Shown: positions 34,865 to 47,573, numbered from the stretch's first letter. The stretch: 64,000 bases of DNA from Carnegiea gigantea (GCA_029747015.1 JAKOGI010000436.1:482501-546500); one strand, 5' to 3'. Numbers and translations: made by a program. Notes: generated from the sequence alone by a model not told the origin.

Positions 34865-35261
34865 GGTTCTGTTTGGATCTTGGAAAATTTGATGGAAAGA
34901 AAAAAATTTGGGAAAGTTACTTTTTTTTTTGTGTTTGGTTTAGGAAAAATCACAAAGAAAAAAAATATGGGGGAAAGTTAGGTGGAAAAATTGTTAGAAA
35001 TAAGTGATAAAATTTTCCTCATAAAATTGTGAGGAAAGTTCGAGGAAAATTTCCAACCTTCTCCAACCTTACATTGCTTAGATAATAGCAACATGATTCA
35101 AATAGTTTATCAACATTCAAATTTTTCATCCAAATTTTTGTATTTTTTTCCTCAATCCAAACAAGAGAAAAAAACTTATTTTCTCCCAACTTTTTTTTCC
35201 TTTACATTTTTTTTCCTTTAACTTTTCTTTCCACCAAATTTTCTAAGCATCAAACAGAGCC
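34865..35261. mobile_element. Tourist-like MITE (PIF/Harbinger type)
   Basis: 397 bp with long imperfect terminal inverted repeats. The left end starts GGTTCTGTTTGGATCTTGG and the complement of the right end starts GGCTCTGTTTGATGCTTAG. Both continue into GAAAATTTGRTGGAAAG. It is flanked by the trinucleotide TTA on both sides (34862-34864 and 35262-35264), the target preference of PIF/Harbinger elements. There is no coding capacity. Confidence 0.8.
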
Positions 35262-35356
35262 TTAAGGGTCTTGGTGACTTGAAAATTCTGGCCTAATTTT
35301 TGGAGGCAGAAAACAGGTGAACATAATTGGATGTGCAATGGGATTATAGGTGTACG

Positions 35357-36523
35357 TAGACCTAGCAAAAATTGACTCGACCCGTAAATCCAACCCGAAT
35401 CCGCCCAAAAATTTTGAGTATTGAACATGATTTTCTCGACCCGAACCCGAAAAACCCGCAAATTAGCAGGTCAAACCGACCTGAACCCACCCGCTTAATT
35501 CGAACATTATATCCTTAGTTTTTGATGTTTCGCTAATTTATCCCTCTTAATAATAATGATTAGTCATTTTTATCAAATAGTTTAAAAAGACATTTTATAA
35601 CTATTCCATCTTTTTACCAATTAAGCATCAATAACCTTATTTTTCGTTCTGCATTCTCTAAAAATAATACCGTACACAGCTTTTAAATGAAAAAAAATTA
35701 AAAATAGGTACAGAATTGCATGAGATAACTATCTAATATTTTTAAAAAAGTTAATTTAAAAGAAGACAAGCATTAAAGATGTGCAAGTCATACCATTATA
35801 TACTTAGTTAAACAAATATGTCTAATTATTTTTCTAAATTAGTTTGTAATAATTTAAAATTGTGATGTCATAACTACAAGGTAATATCTTATGCTTCTTT
35901 TATTTAATTTTATTTGGTTTTCGTTCTAACTAGTCTTGAACTATGATGCTAGTGTGAGAAAACGGCTAGCCATATTCATATTGGGGTCGGCCCATTAATA
36001 AAGTTTTACCTGATTGACATCGGTAGGTTAGTTAATAAAAAAATTAAATTATTAAATTATTAAATAGATTATTAGCAGTCAAACTGCTACAACCCATTAA
36101 AATGCTCCAGGCGGGCTCCCTCATAAATGGCCAACCTGCTATTAACCTTCTTTCAATGTACACGTCGTTCTACCCAAAACCAAGTGCAGCTTGATTCTTT
36201 GCCTGCCCATACAAGATGTTCATATATTATAATAAAAAGTTTGAATATTTTTAATATTCTTTTGAGAAATTACACTTATTATGCCTTTTTATTAAATACT
36301 GATAATTTTGAGTAATAAATATACAGAATTTTTGATTTTGAAAAAAGAAAAATAACTCACAGAAAAGGCGCTCTAAACTCATTGGGTTGATCAGAAACCC
36401 GTAAAATCTGAATACACCTTACCCGTATTTTACCCGAATTCGAAATACACCCGACCTGTATTTTACCCAAACCCGAATACATCTGGCCCGTATTTAACTC
36501 GTCTGCCTGAATTGACAGGTCTA
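35357..36523. mobile_element. hAT-type non-autonomous element, relative of 64-396
   Basis: 1167 bp beginning TAGACCTAGCAAA and ending TGACAGGTCTA. The ends match the TIR of the 64-396 MITE with a few changes. The 8-bp flanks GGTGTACG (35349-35356) and GGTGTATG (36524-36531) match at 7 of 8 positions, which fits a hAT target-site duplication. Both subterminal zones are rich in ACCCG/CGACCC words, the complement of the GGGT words in the shorter element. The AT-rich middle (35500-36330) has no recognised transposase. Confidence 0.8.
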
Positions 36524-36571
36524 GGTGTATGTGAATCAAATTATGCTTTTGCTTATTTCAAGTATTCACAG

Positions 36572-37215
36572 TGTAAGCACAAATTTCGTGTCTAAAATAA
36601 ATTAGAAAAGAAATATGGACAAATTTAATTTATATTGATTTCAGAAGATATGGATACTAATAGAAGTCCTCTTATTCGATCTCCAATGTGTATTTGAAAG
36701 ACGGTCGGTTGGCTTAAATCTCGATTAAATTGACTGATTTGACTCCTTTAAATGAACTTGAATGAATTTGATCTTGAGAGATGCCCTAAGACGCTTAATA
36801 TCAATCAAGAGGAGTTTTCTTTGATCTTCAAAAGTAGACGACACACATTTGAAGTGCTTGTATTCCTCCTTTAGAGAAATTAAACATTTGAGTCTTCAGA
36901 ATGCCTCAGAGTGAATTGGTTTTTCCACCCTTTAAATAGAAGAGAGTGATGTTCAATTTATCGGAAAACCCTACTAGGGTTTGCGACTTGGTTGTCTTCT
37001 TGGACCGTTAACTGGACCGTTGACTTGATAACCAATTTGACTTTTGGCTTGATAATCATTTGGCTCATGACTTAGTAGTCGTTTGAACTGTGACTTAGAA
37101 ATCGTGTTGGCTCATTTATTTAAATAAAATAAAATAATTAAATAGGTTGAACCAAAATAATTAATTTATATTTATTTTTGACGTGGCACATTTTATTAAA
37201 ATGTTATTGGCTACA
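36572..37215 (-). repeat. 3' LTR (left) of element E
   Basis: From TGTAAGCAC to GGCTACA. It aligns throughout with 60700-61371, sharing for example CCCTACTAGGGTTTGCGACTT and GAGGAGTTTTCTTTGATC. It is followed by AATTGCCCTCTCT, a polypurine tract on the minus strand. Confidence 0.8.
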
Positions 37216-38038
37216 AATTGCCCTCTCTAGAGTTGACCGTGTCGACAATTTTGGAATACTAAATGCGATCATGTCTCGAAATTTGAAAATTGATAAGAGT
37301 ACAACTACTATTTAACTTGTTGGAATTCCCAACTCCATCTTCTTGACTTAATCGGGTATCAAGCAAATTGACTCTTTTTTTTTTTTTTTCTCCAATGAAG
37401 CATCAGAGCTTGACTTAACAAACACCAAGTTCAAAATGTGACTTAATGAGATAGCTCAATATTTTATCAAACAACTTAATTTTGGAACTTAAATTTATTG
37501 GATCAGAGAAACAACTAAATAAAGGGATCCACATCAAAACACACAAGAAAGGGTTACCATAGAGATTTCATGAGATCTTTTATTTTTAGGAAAAATAATT
37601 CTGATGAGATCTTGCACCTCTTGCAGCCCATTTCTTGGCGTTTAAAACTGATCTTTTCGTAATCATGAGATGTCCTCTTCATTCTAGCTTCCTAACTTTG
37701 AGTTGCAGTGAGGCATGTTGCAGAATATCCTCCCAAGTTTGTACGAAGTATAGATTTACATAATCCTATGAATACTCCAACTAGAATGAAATCTTAACAA
37801 AGGAATCAAAAGAGTGCTTGAGATTAGCCACAGACATGCTTCATGAATATTTTGTGGCGCTCTAAAGCAGCCTCCGTGAATGAAGAAGCAATTTTGCTTC
37901 CAAGCCGTTCTCTATAGGAAAACTAACAATGAAGAATTGTAAACATTCTTTGACAGCAATACTTGGGAGCAATTTCACGTCCAATCAATGGGAGCTCCTT
38001 TGTTTAGCTGCGAACTTGAGAAATTCCTTTCCTTTTTA
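37216..38038 (-). other. 3' non-coding part of element E
   Basis: No gene was recognised. A T run lies at 37376-37390. The stretch ends where the foldback element begins. Confidence 0.4.
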
Positions 38039-38206
38039 GGTGTGTTTGGTAAGGGTGAAAATCATTTTCCCAGAAAATGATTTTCTCATTTTACGGTATT
38101 TGATAAAACAAGGAAGGTAAATTTGTTTTCAGGGGAAAATCATGTTCCCTAGAATGAAAGAAAGTATTTTCACTTTGAATGGAGCGTAAATTGATTTTAT
38201 GCTTCT

Positions 38207-38503
38207 TTGGCCCTCACACGTTTTCACATTCTTTCTCTTCCGTGTTTATTTTCTCGACATATGGTTCGAAGATTAAGGCAATGGCATATAGTTCAAAGAT
38301 TAAGGCAGTGGCATATAGTTCGAAGATTAGCGAAACTGTATCATCCTGATACCGATACCGATGCCGGTGAATCTAACAACCATGATTTCATCGAAATCCA
38401 AAATGCTCAGCAATTTATCATCATGGTTACAAAGATAGATAGGTTTTTCCTCTTCTTTGTTTGGATTCCTACTCGAAGGTGGCAAATCCATAAATATTGC
38501 TAG
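38207..38503 (+). pseudogene. Captured DnaJ (J-domain) gene fragment
   Basis: The plus-strand open stretch contains RRLAKLYHPD at about 38321-38350, matching helix II and the HPD motif (38342-38350) of J-domain co-chaperones, which stimulate Hsp70 ATPase. An acidic loop and FIEIQNA (about 38387-38407) match the start of helix III. Helix I is missing. In its place is a tandem duplication of a 27-bp unit encoding VRRLRQWHI-like residues. The frame is open but has no gene context. This is most simply a gene fragment carried by the surrounding transposon. Confidence 0.6.
38264..38332 (+). repeat. 27-bp tandem repeat inside the J-domain fragment
   Basis: Two full units (38264-38290 and 38291-38317) and a partial third begin with GTTCGAAGATTA or GTTCAAAGATTA. 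The period of 27 bp keeps the reading frame. Confidence 0.9.
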
Positions 38504-38941
38504 CATCAAATTGTTGGCAGTAAGAAATATCAAAAAAATTAACAAATTTATATATTGTCACAAATTTGATCTGGATAATACCACGATTGTAATATAATTT
38601 CCCAAAGAACAAAATATAAATTCCGATTTTTTAAATATCTTACTTATTTTTATTTTTCACTAATGTGCCTTTTTTTAGCTTTTTGTTCATTTTTTGCTCA
38701 TCAAACTTATTTTCCAAAAAATTCATTTTTTTTTTTTACCAAATAACTGAAAGTATGAGTTGAAAATCATTTTTAGTGAAAAATCATTTTACATGAAAAA
38801 TGGTTTTCCAAGAAAATGATTTTCAACCCTAACAAACACACCTTTGTGTGTGTTTTCCCCTAGAATGCCTTTCTTTTTCTTTGTTTTTTCCCCTTCTATA
38901 TTGCACATCTTTTCCTTTGACATGTCTTTTTTTTGAGGCAA

Positions 38942-40200
38942 TGATAAGTGCTTAATATTTATATCATTTTAGGGCTATTTTGTGTCCTTTTTAGGAAAAT
39001 ATTGTGCTTTAAGTTGTTATATACTCTCCTATTCTCGATTTATGCTTGGGCATAGTGATTTGATGTGTTTTGCATAATTGTTAGCCTTTTTACCTAGCAT
39101 TTGTCCTTCAATGGCTATATGTTGACCTCCCCCATAGTCATCCATGTTATGCCATGCCCGTAGAGTAAAGAATGAACAAAAATCCAGCTCCAGCACAGAC
39201 CACCCACGGACCGTGGTGAGCCGGTAACTGCTATTTTTTTGTTTTCCCTCGGCTGTGTGGCTGAGATCGACCGAGCCTCTCTATAAAAAGCGACGCTCTG
39301 CAGCAGCAGAGAGCAATCCAAGATCATTCCAAGCAAAAGTATAAAGTAGTGTAGATTAGTGCTTTAGTTTTTTTCTCAAAATTTGTAATTTTTAGTTTGG
39401 TTATTGTATTGGTGTGAGCCTTTAGTGTGAGAGTTTGTTCTTGAGGCGTTTCTGAAGCCCCTGGTTGAAGGCCATCTGAGTCAATCCCCTTCTCGCTTAG
39501 ATTTTACCAATCATTGGTTAGTTTGTTAATCTTTTATCATATCTGAGTAGTTTTTTTTAGTCTAGGGATTTAGTAGTTTGTGGAAGTGTTGTTGGATTAT
39601 ATTTTAATCTATACAATTGTGCTATTTCTATGATTGGTTTCATTTCGTTTTATTAAGTGCTTGGATTGTTGTGAGTTGATTTTTGATTAAAATTTACTTG
39701 TACTCTTGAAACAATCAAGCGAAAAACTGAAAGGTGACATTTGGTTGTTGGACTGCTTGATTAGACCTAACATAACTTCGTCTTGAAAGAGAGATTTATA
39801 TGTTAGAAGGGCTAGTAAGTAATCGAAGATATTAAACTTGAATTAAGGTGAATTAGTTTGAAAGAACGACTTTTGCTTAGTTTAGGCAAATTTAGTTGAT
39901 TTCGAAAGAATAGACTGAGTTTTTGAAGAGATTACAATTCCTCGAATTTAACCAATTAGAAGAAAGCACATATTCATTATTTTTGATCCAATTTCCTTTC
40001 ACAACTACGAGAATTCCTATATGTTTTTCCCTTATTGATTTAGAAAAGTTTATTTGCTATTGTTAAATCGAATCCACTTGAACCAGAATTTTACTTAACA
40101 CATTCTGACAGGCAAGATTCAGTAAGTTACAATTAGTCCCTGAGGAATGATATTTTTATCTATACTACGACTATCCGTGTGCTTGCAGTAGTCTAAATCA
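38942..40200 (+). repeat. 5' LTR of element C
   Basis: 1259 bp, from TGATAAGTGC to CTAAATCA. It matches 55457-56730 in direct orientation and 42170-43436 and 49772-51020 in inverted orientation. Confidence 0.9.
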
Positions 40201-40218
40201 AGGCGCCGCTGCCGAGGA
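40201..40218 (+). other. tRNA-Asp primer-binding site of element C
   Basis: AGGCGCCGCTGCCGAGGA lies directly after the LTR and matches the Athila-type site TGGCGCCGTTGCCGGGGA at all but three positions. It retains its CpGs. Confidence 0.85.
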
Positions 40219-40429
40219 ATAAAACTGTTAACTATTGAGTTAGTCTTACAAAAGTGACTAAGTATTTTATTGTTTTCTATTGTTCTTTTTTTGTTCTTTT
40301 TCTTTGCTAGTTTAAATTGCTTTGGTAGTATTGGTGAAAGTGCTTGCAGGAATTTTCCTAGTTAATGCGAAGTTCGATCTTGTACGAACCCGATCTAGAG
40401 ATTGAAAGGACTTTTAGCTTAAGGAGGAA

Positions 40430-41640
40430 AAAGCAAAGGATTGAAGAGCAAAGACGCAAGACAAGCAGGAATTCAAACATTGCAGAAGGTGACTAACGAA
40501 GGACTCTTCGTGATTTTGTTACTGCAGGAGTCCAGGAGATCGCCTCAAGCATCACTCACCTTGCTATCGATGCCAGCAACTTCAAACTCAAACCGGCACT
40601 CATTTCCATGGTGCAACAATCTCAGTTCGGTGTAACTCCCTTGGAAGACCCAAATCTGCACCTCTCGGTCTTTTTAGAGGTGTATGATGCGCTAAAATTA
40701 AATGGAGTCTCTAGTGATGCGATTCGGCTGCGCTTATTCCCTTTCTCATTGAGGGTAAAGCCAGGGCTTGGTTGCACTCTTTTTCATCTGGATGCATAAC
40801 CACAAGGGATGAGTTGACAAGAGCTTTTCTCACCAAGTTCTTCCCTCCAAGCAAAATAGCGAGCCTAAGGAATCAGATCACCAACTTTCTGCAAAGAGAG
40901 GATGAGACACTCTATGAAGCCTAGGAGCATTTTAAAGATCTGTTACGTTTGTGCCCCCATCATGGTCTTCAGCTTTGGATAATAATCTAAGCCTTTTATA
41001 ACGGTGTGACCCAGCCTGTAAGGTCCACTATTGATGCGACGGTTGGAGGAACTCTGATGAGCAAGACTGAGGATGAAGCCTATAATCTGATCAAGGAGAT
41101 GGCACTTAACAACTTCCAATGGTCCACAGAACGAACCTAACCCAAGCGGGTTGGAGGTAAGCATGAAGTTGATGCAATTGCTTTAGTTTATGCTAAAGTA
41201 GATGTCATGACTCATAGACTAGACCAAATGAATGTTAATTCTGTGAACTCTATTGCCCCTTCCCCTTGTGAAATTTGTGGTTCAATTGAGCATATAACTC
41301 TGAATTATCAAGTTGGAAGTCCCTTTTTTCAGAACCCTAAAGAAGTTAATTATGTTCAAAATTTCAACTCGAGACTGACCAATGATCCTTACTCTAATAC
41401 CTATAATCTAAGTTGGAAGAATCATCCAAATTTCTCTTATAGGTCGAATCCAAACACTGTGACTCTGCCCCCTATGAATGCTAAAGTATCCCCTGATTTT
41501 CAAAGACCCCCATTCCCTTCTCAGATGTCCTAAAAGTCAAATTTAGAAGTAATGATGAAAAATATGCTTATGGCACAACAAAAACAAGATAAGTATATTA
41601 AGCAATTAACCTCCAAGTTTGATGTGCTTACAACTCATAA
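40430..41640 (+). pseudogene. Gag of element C (broken)
   Basis: The gag core starts near 40608. It includes the block SVFLEVYDALKLNGVSSDAI and then RLFPFSL, followed by a frameshift near 40760. The continuation to about 41130 shows the WDEL-like and FFPPSK motifs, with stops near 40923 and 40990. The C-terminal part (41207-41533) contains a zinc knuckle, CEICGSIEH, whose last cysteine has become tyrosine. The same region of element D keeps that cysteine. The product would have formed the element's particle. Confidence 0.8.
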
Positions 41641-41683
41641 TAGGATGTTAGAAGCCTAAATTGCCCAAAAAGCTAGTTTCTCT

Positions 41684-42164
41684 ATGCCCTTGGATAGACT
41701 TCCTAGCAAACCTGAACCTAACCCTCGTCAGCACTATAGCTGTGTTACCATGAAGGAAGAAGAGGACTTAACTGACTTTGAGGAAGTACCAATAAAAGAG
41801 GATAGGGAGATAATCATGGATGGTAATAAGGAGAGAAACAATGATGGCAAGATAGACACTTTCAAAGAGAATGATACTGTTGAGATCCTAACCTTTTTTC
41901 CCTGTAAGCTCCCTGACCCAGGTAGTTTTTCTATCCCCTGCATTGTAGGAAAGGTAGAAATTGAGAGAGATATATGTGATCTAGGTGCAAGTGTTGGTAT
42001 AATGCCCTATTCTTGGTTTTATAAGCTGCACCTAGGACCATTACTAGCCGCACGCTTTTGCCTACAGTTGACTGATGGTTCTGTGACGCAACCTATAGGC
42101 AAGTTGGACAATGTGCCAGTCAATATATGAGACATTTGGGGGTTGGAGGAGTTCATTATAGTTG
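41684..42164 (+). pseudogene. Protease N-terminal part of element C, cut by element D
   Basis: An acidic linker is followed by the aspartic protease active site DLGASVGIMP (about 41980-42009), the retrotransposon form of the D-T/S-G-A motif. A TGA at 42128-42130 interrupts the frame. Homology continues to 42169, where element D begins, and resumes at 51026. The protease would have matured gag-derived proteins. Confidence 0.8.
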
Positions 42165-42169
42165 ATATG

Positions 42170-43436
42170 TGATTGAGACACTGCTGCAAGCGCATGGGTG
42201 TTTGTAGTATAGATAAAGATATCGTTCCTCAGGGACTAAAGTAATCTATTGAGCCCAGTCTTGTTAGAATATGCTAAGCGAAACTCAATTTCAAGTGGAT
42301 TCGACTAACTATTGCAAATAAACTTTTCTAAATCAATAAGAGAAAGACGTCTAGGAATTTTCGCAGTTATGGAAGAGAATTGGATCAAAATTAATAAACA
42401 TGTGCTATTCTCAAATTGGTTGATTCCGAGGAATTGTAATCTTGTTAAGAAACTTGATCTATTCTTTCGAAATCGATCAAATTTTCCTAACTAAGAAAAT
42501 GTCATTCTTTCAAACTAATTTGACTTAATCCAAGTTTAACATTTTCAATTACTTACTAGTCCTCCTAACAAATAAATCACTCTTTCGAGATGAAGTTATG
42601 CTATGCCTAATCAAATAGTCCAACAACTAAATGTCGTCTTTCGAATGTTCACTCAATTGTTTCAAATGTGCGAGTAAATTTTGGCCAAAAGTCTACTAAC
42701 AACAAGAATAACACTTGATAGAACGAAATCGAACCAAACATGAAAATAAGTACAATTCTTTAAAAGTCAGAACATGATCCAATAACAATTCCAAAAACTA
42801 CTAAATTTCTAGACTAAGAAAACTACTCAGACATGATTAAAGATAGACTAACCAAAAAGATCGGCGAAATCTTACGCGGAAGGAACTCGATTAAGATGGC
42901 CTTCACTAAGGGCTTGGAACCGCCTCAAAATCAAAACTTTCACTCAAAACTCACTCAAAACTAAACTAAGAATAAAATTAGAGAGAAAACTAATCTAAAC
43001 TAAACTAGTTGCTTTGTAAATGAAGTTGAGAGTGTTGAGTGTGTGTACTGGAATGCTGCAGAACGTCTCTATTTATAGAGAACTTCAGTTGATCTCAGCC
43101 ACACAGCCAAGAGAAAATGAAGAGGTAATAGTTACAGGCACACCACGGACCGTGGGCTCCACCACGGGTTGACCGTGGTTTGTGCTGGATCTGAAATTCT
43201 GCTCTTTCTTTGCTTTACGGTCGTGACAACTCATGGATGACCGTAGGGGAGTTCAAAACACAGCCATTAAAAGGCAAATGTTGGGTAAAAAGACTAAAAA
43301 ATCCTGCAAAACACATAAAACAACTACACTCAAGTATAAATTGAGAATAGGAGAGTAAATAACATCATTTAGCACAAAATTCTCCTAAAAAAAGGCAAAA
43401 TAGCCCTAAAAAGATGTACATATAAAGCACTTATCA
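42170..43436 (-). repeat. 3' LTR of element D
   Basis: 1267 bp, from TGATTGAGACAC to GCACTTATCA. It is very similar to 49772-51020, with mostly transition differences visible by eye. Confidence 0.9.
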
Positions 43437-45250
43437 AATTCCCTCATGCTTAAATTGTTGCTTGTCCTTAAGCAATGTAAGGATTAAAGATATACACAGC
43501 CTCCTCAGGATAGACATAGATAATATTCAAATGGCAAGGATAATCCAAAGGTAGCCCAAAAAGATGCAAAAATATTATTAGCAAACAGAATAGGGAATGA
43601 AATTTCAAAAACGCTTAATAGACCGTGATGCAAAACTTGAACCAATCGTCCTCCAAATTATCAAATACAATCATTTTGGCACATGAAACGAGTAAGGCTA
43701 GCAAGGCCGGTAGAACCTCACTATAGTTATGTGGCACTCAGCACTCATTTGTTTGACAATGCGTAAATATCAGGGTTCTTTCAATTCTCATTCCTTTGAC
43801 ACAAATCTACCATAAGCTTGACAAGATTCTCAAATTTGCCACCACTAAAATACAAATACACTAAACAATCATGAGGACTTTCATAGGAATGTAACGGGGC
43901 TTAGGGTAAAGGTAAGAGGGGAATCAAAGTTTTTAGAAATGAGGAGCTAAAAGCTATAGACTAAGAGTTTAAACAATTCCAATGCATCATGCTGCATCCT
44001 CCTCGAACCATATCAACTCATCAACAAACTAAATCCCAAAATGAAAAGAGATAGAGTCGAAAATCAGAAATATATTTCATTCCCACCAAGGCTAATCACT
44101 TTCTTCGAAATATTTTTTTTGCTTTTCTTCTCTTTTTTTTCTTTTTTTTGGCTTCTTTTTTTGTGTTTGTTTTTCAAAGAGGAATAGCCAAGGAAATTCC
44201 ATAACAAACTTTAAAATCGAACTCTTCTCTAAACTTTACACAATAAAACAGGGATTTATCAATATCTCACAACCCTGCACCAAACAACTAAATTACACCA
44301 GAAGATATCATTCCATCTTACTAACGCCCTATCAAACTTGATGCAAAAGAATAGAACACTCCTCTAGCCTTGGCTTAAAGGTAAGAGGCGTATTTAGCCA
44401 TAGGTTAAAAGTAGGAGGTTTAAATAAAGAAAAAACAGATACAGGCTCAAAGAGGCTAACAAAGGATAAAATACATAACAAGGGTGGCTATTTAGCAGTG
44501 GATTTCAAATAAATCAAAGAAAGAAAAACGCCTCAATCATATTGCCTAAATGTATATGCGAAATGTAATCTTGAATTAAAATCCAAGCAAGTTCTAGAGA
44601 AATGACGTCAACGAAGAGTCACACATGAAAGAAAATATGAGACTACTAATGATAAACAGTCTCTAAAGGATCAAAGCCTCACGGAACATCTACCACAGTG
44701 AAAGCTAGCTCACAACCAAACACATGCCAGAATTTCATATAAAAACTTATGGGAAAAATCAGTTCGCTTCCAACATATGGTCAAAACATAGAATTCAGTT
44801 CGAAAATTCATTCACAAACTTTTATGCACAGTTTGGGCGAATCAAATGATCAAACTAACCATAGAAAGCTACCATAAAGATCATCATCGGATGATTTTTT
44901 TAGATGCATGCATACTAAAATGCAAAAGAAACTAACAAAAGAAAGAAACTAAAATACAACCTAGAAGAAAACTAAATGCATTATTTAAACAAAACTAAAA
45001 CAAAACTATAAAAGCTACCACTAATAATATGTACAAAGCAAAAACAAACACGCCAAATAGAAAAAAAAACAAACAGGCATCAGACGCCAAATGTAATAAC
45101 CTACTCACTGCCCCATGCTTGAATCACACATTGCCCTCAATGTGGGCACATCAAAATAAAAGGGAAGGGAGTAGCAAAAATCAGAATCAAAGAGGAGGAG
45201 GTGGAGGAGGATGGGGTGGTTGTCCATATCAGATATGCCAATCTCGCCAG
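43437..45250 (-). other. 3' non-coding region of element D
   Basis: Next to the LTR is the polypurine tract (minus strand GCATGAGGGAATT) and the box GGACAAGCAACAA (minus strand, about 43457-43471). Both match the end of element C. No coding region was found. It corresponds to 53640-55456 of element C. Confidence 0.75.
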
Positions 45251-45254
45251 GTCT

Positions 45255-46517
45255 CTAGACATGCCCTATAGTCTTAGAAATATTAGGTCTAGGAGGCAAG
45301 CAACCTACGAAGCTCATTGTGGTGCTCTTGGACAAACTCTCGAAGAGCGGCGCTCTCTGAAGCAACAAAGGCTCAGAGGAAAACTTGCTCCTCTTGAATG
45401 AACCTAAGGGTGTCTTGGATATCAGAATAGTCAGATGGGGGCGGTTGAGAGGAAGAACTAGGTCCTGCTTGACTAGAGTGAAGGGTAGGTTGGTGGGATA
45501 TGGGTCGAATGACCTCCTCATCACCAGGTACCAGTAAAGGTTACCTCAGTGAAACAAAGTAGTACGATCGACATTGGGAAGCGACAAAAGTCGGTCCCCA
45601 GGTTAAATCCAACACAAACGGCCAGTCTCGACTTTGCAAAAATTCATAATCTCAAAAGCAGCTTGGTCAAGCCACTCAGACCCAGAAACTCTATCCTCGG
45701 GATTGGGCTCAACACCCAAGAATGTAGCAATAGTAGTTATTATGCCACCAATTACTATCCTACCTTTAGTGCTAATAGCAGCACTATGCAATTGCCTAGT
45801 TAAGAATGAACCAGGGTCAAGTGGGACACCATTAAGCATACAGGACAAAAAATACAACTCAGAAAGTCTCGGGGCATTTAGACTATCTTCCCGAGCAAAC
45901 AAAGAGCAAGTAAGGATATGCTGAGCTACACTAATGCAGGGGTTCGTAATATGCGTGCATTTCGATGAACTGGTACTGTACCTAACATTCCCCAAAAGCT
46001 CACCCCAAAATGCATTCAGGTTGAATTCGCGGGGGACTTGATGGTGTGATATATCTATACTAGGTGGAAAACCAAAAATACTGTTAAAGGTACTTAAGTT
46101 TAGTTCATACAACTGTCCATGCAAATAAAACGATATACATCCAGCTTGACATTGAGGCCCTCTAGTGATCTCGACATGGAGTGTACTTAAAAATTCTAAG
46201 GTCAAGTCCCTATATGTATCCTCTTTCAGTTCTAAAAAGTGGCTCATACCACCTCTAGCAAACAACCAACGAATATCATCCAACATTCCCAATTGGGCTA
46301 ACAAATCCTCATCATAGTATCTAGTTGCTACGACTACACGTTCATTCAAACAGTTATATCTAGTAAGATGATTAGGATGAGTCAAACCAAGAGGGTGAAG
46401 AACGTTACCTTTAGCACACGCATTGGTTAACGTTCTGGATGTTCTTTGAGGCCGGGGTGGTGCTTGACTTGACGAACCAACCTCCTTGGTGCTCTTTTGC
46501 CTTTTGTTAGGTGCCAT
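45255..46517 (-). pseudogene. Late Athila ORF of element D
   Basis: ATG at 46515-46517 opens a 304-codon frame running to 45606 and ending in TAA at 45603-45605, with a continuation in another frame at 45524-45255. The protein family is annotated in plant genomes as a 'putative plant transposon protein' and lies downstream of pol in Athila elements, at the env-like position. Visible blocks include RYYDEDLLAQLG, RWLFARGGMSHFLE, FLSTLHVE and IFGFPPS. No signal peptide or membrane helix was seen, so an envelope role is not supported by this sequence. The frame break near 45600 may be the only lesion. The element C copy is at 52318-53590. Confidence 0.7.
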
Positions 46518-47560
46518 GTCTTCAAAAACTTAACCAAAAACAAAACTCAAACCAAAAGTAAGAACTAAAACCTAGAAAATTGAAGAAAATAAGTAAAAAT
46601 GTGAAGAATTAGAGAGAGAAAAGGATGGGTATGGTGGATGAATGAAGGCGGGATGAATTTTGAAGAAGAAGAAGAGAAGAGATGAAATTTGTGGATGAAA
46701 TGGGGAGATTAAGTAAAAGAAAGGAATTTGTGTGAAAATGCAGAAAAATGGAGAAGATTTTGAGGGAGATTGAAGGTATTGGTTGTGGAGGTTTTAGAGA
46801 GAGCGAATGGAGGAAGAGAGAGACAGTGTCGAGTTGAAGAAGAAGAAGAAGAAGTGAGGAGGAGGGGAACGGGCACTGCAGTCCAAAACCTAGACCGCGA
46901 CCCGTAGCAACCCACTACGGGCCGTGGGGTCCACCATGAACGGTCCTGGTGTCTACTACTGCTCACCTTTTCTATTTTTTTCAGGGCTGGCACCCACGAT
47001 CATATTTCTGGTGTTCTTGACCATGGTGCTAACATTTTATTAACATTTTTTTTTTCTTTTCTTGTCCCTTCTTTTTTTTTCCTTTCTAGAATATAAGTAC
47101 AAAAAGTAATAAAAATCAAAACTATAAAAAGTAAAAAAAGAAAGAAAACTTGGGTTGCCTCCCAAAAAGCGCTCTTTTAAGGTCAAGAGCTTGACCCTTA
47201 TTCTAGGCTTGGTCCGGATCACCTTTATCACGAACACAAAATCAAACTTCTATAGTTGAAGGTACCATCTTAGCAATTCTGGCTGTAGGTCCTTTGTTTT
47301 CATAACTTAGTGCCACAACGCATCATCCGCGTATAAAACAAACCGCTCTCTTAGCCCATCAGATGGGCTAACATCTATTTGCTCAACCTTTACATCAAAA
47401 TCGGCATTAAAACCTTCTAAAGGGGGCATAGAGTGAGCAACTTATGCAAACCTGCAATACTCACTTAGCGAAGAATCATTAGAGACAGGGGCCTCAACCT
47501 CGAGTTTGCTAGGTGACATAGGAGCAGAAAATTCCACTTTAACATACCCATGGTCAGGGT
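46518..47560 (-). other. Region of element D spanning the missing pol
   Basis: The minus strand carries the short open stretch ending LTLKERFLGGNPSF (about 47180-47140), which in full-length Athila-like elements follows the end of integrase. It is joined almost directly to the protease region on the right. No RT, RNase H or integrase motif is present. A GC-richer patch (46870-46960) with CACGG-type words is shared with 51850-51960 in element C. Confidence 0.65.
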
Positions 47561-47573
47561 CCTCATATGAAAT

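Larger units (their letters stand above)
38039..38842. mobile_element. Foldback/MITE-like element with captured J-domain fragment
   Basis: About 804 bp. The ends are long imperfect inverted repeats. The left end starts GGTGTGTTTGGTAAGGGTG and the complement of the right end starts GGTGTGTTTGTTAGGGTTG. Both continue into GAAAATCATTTTC words. Flanking trinucleotides are TTA and TTT, so the target-site duplication is uncertain. The interior contains a piece of a DnaJ-type gene and a 27-bp tandem repeat. It lies inside element E. Confidence 0.65.

Noticed and set aside
36572..37215. Solo LTR
   Set aside because: It first looked solo, but the matching LTR at 60700-61371, the similar flanks and the polypurine tract show that it is the 3' LTR of element E split by element C.
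45255..46517. Envelope glycoprotein in element D
   Set aside because: The ORF sits at the env-like position of Athila elements, but no signal peptide or membrane segment is visible, so an envelope role is not claimed.
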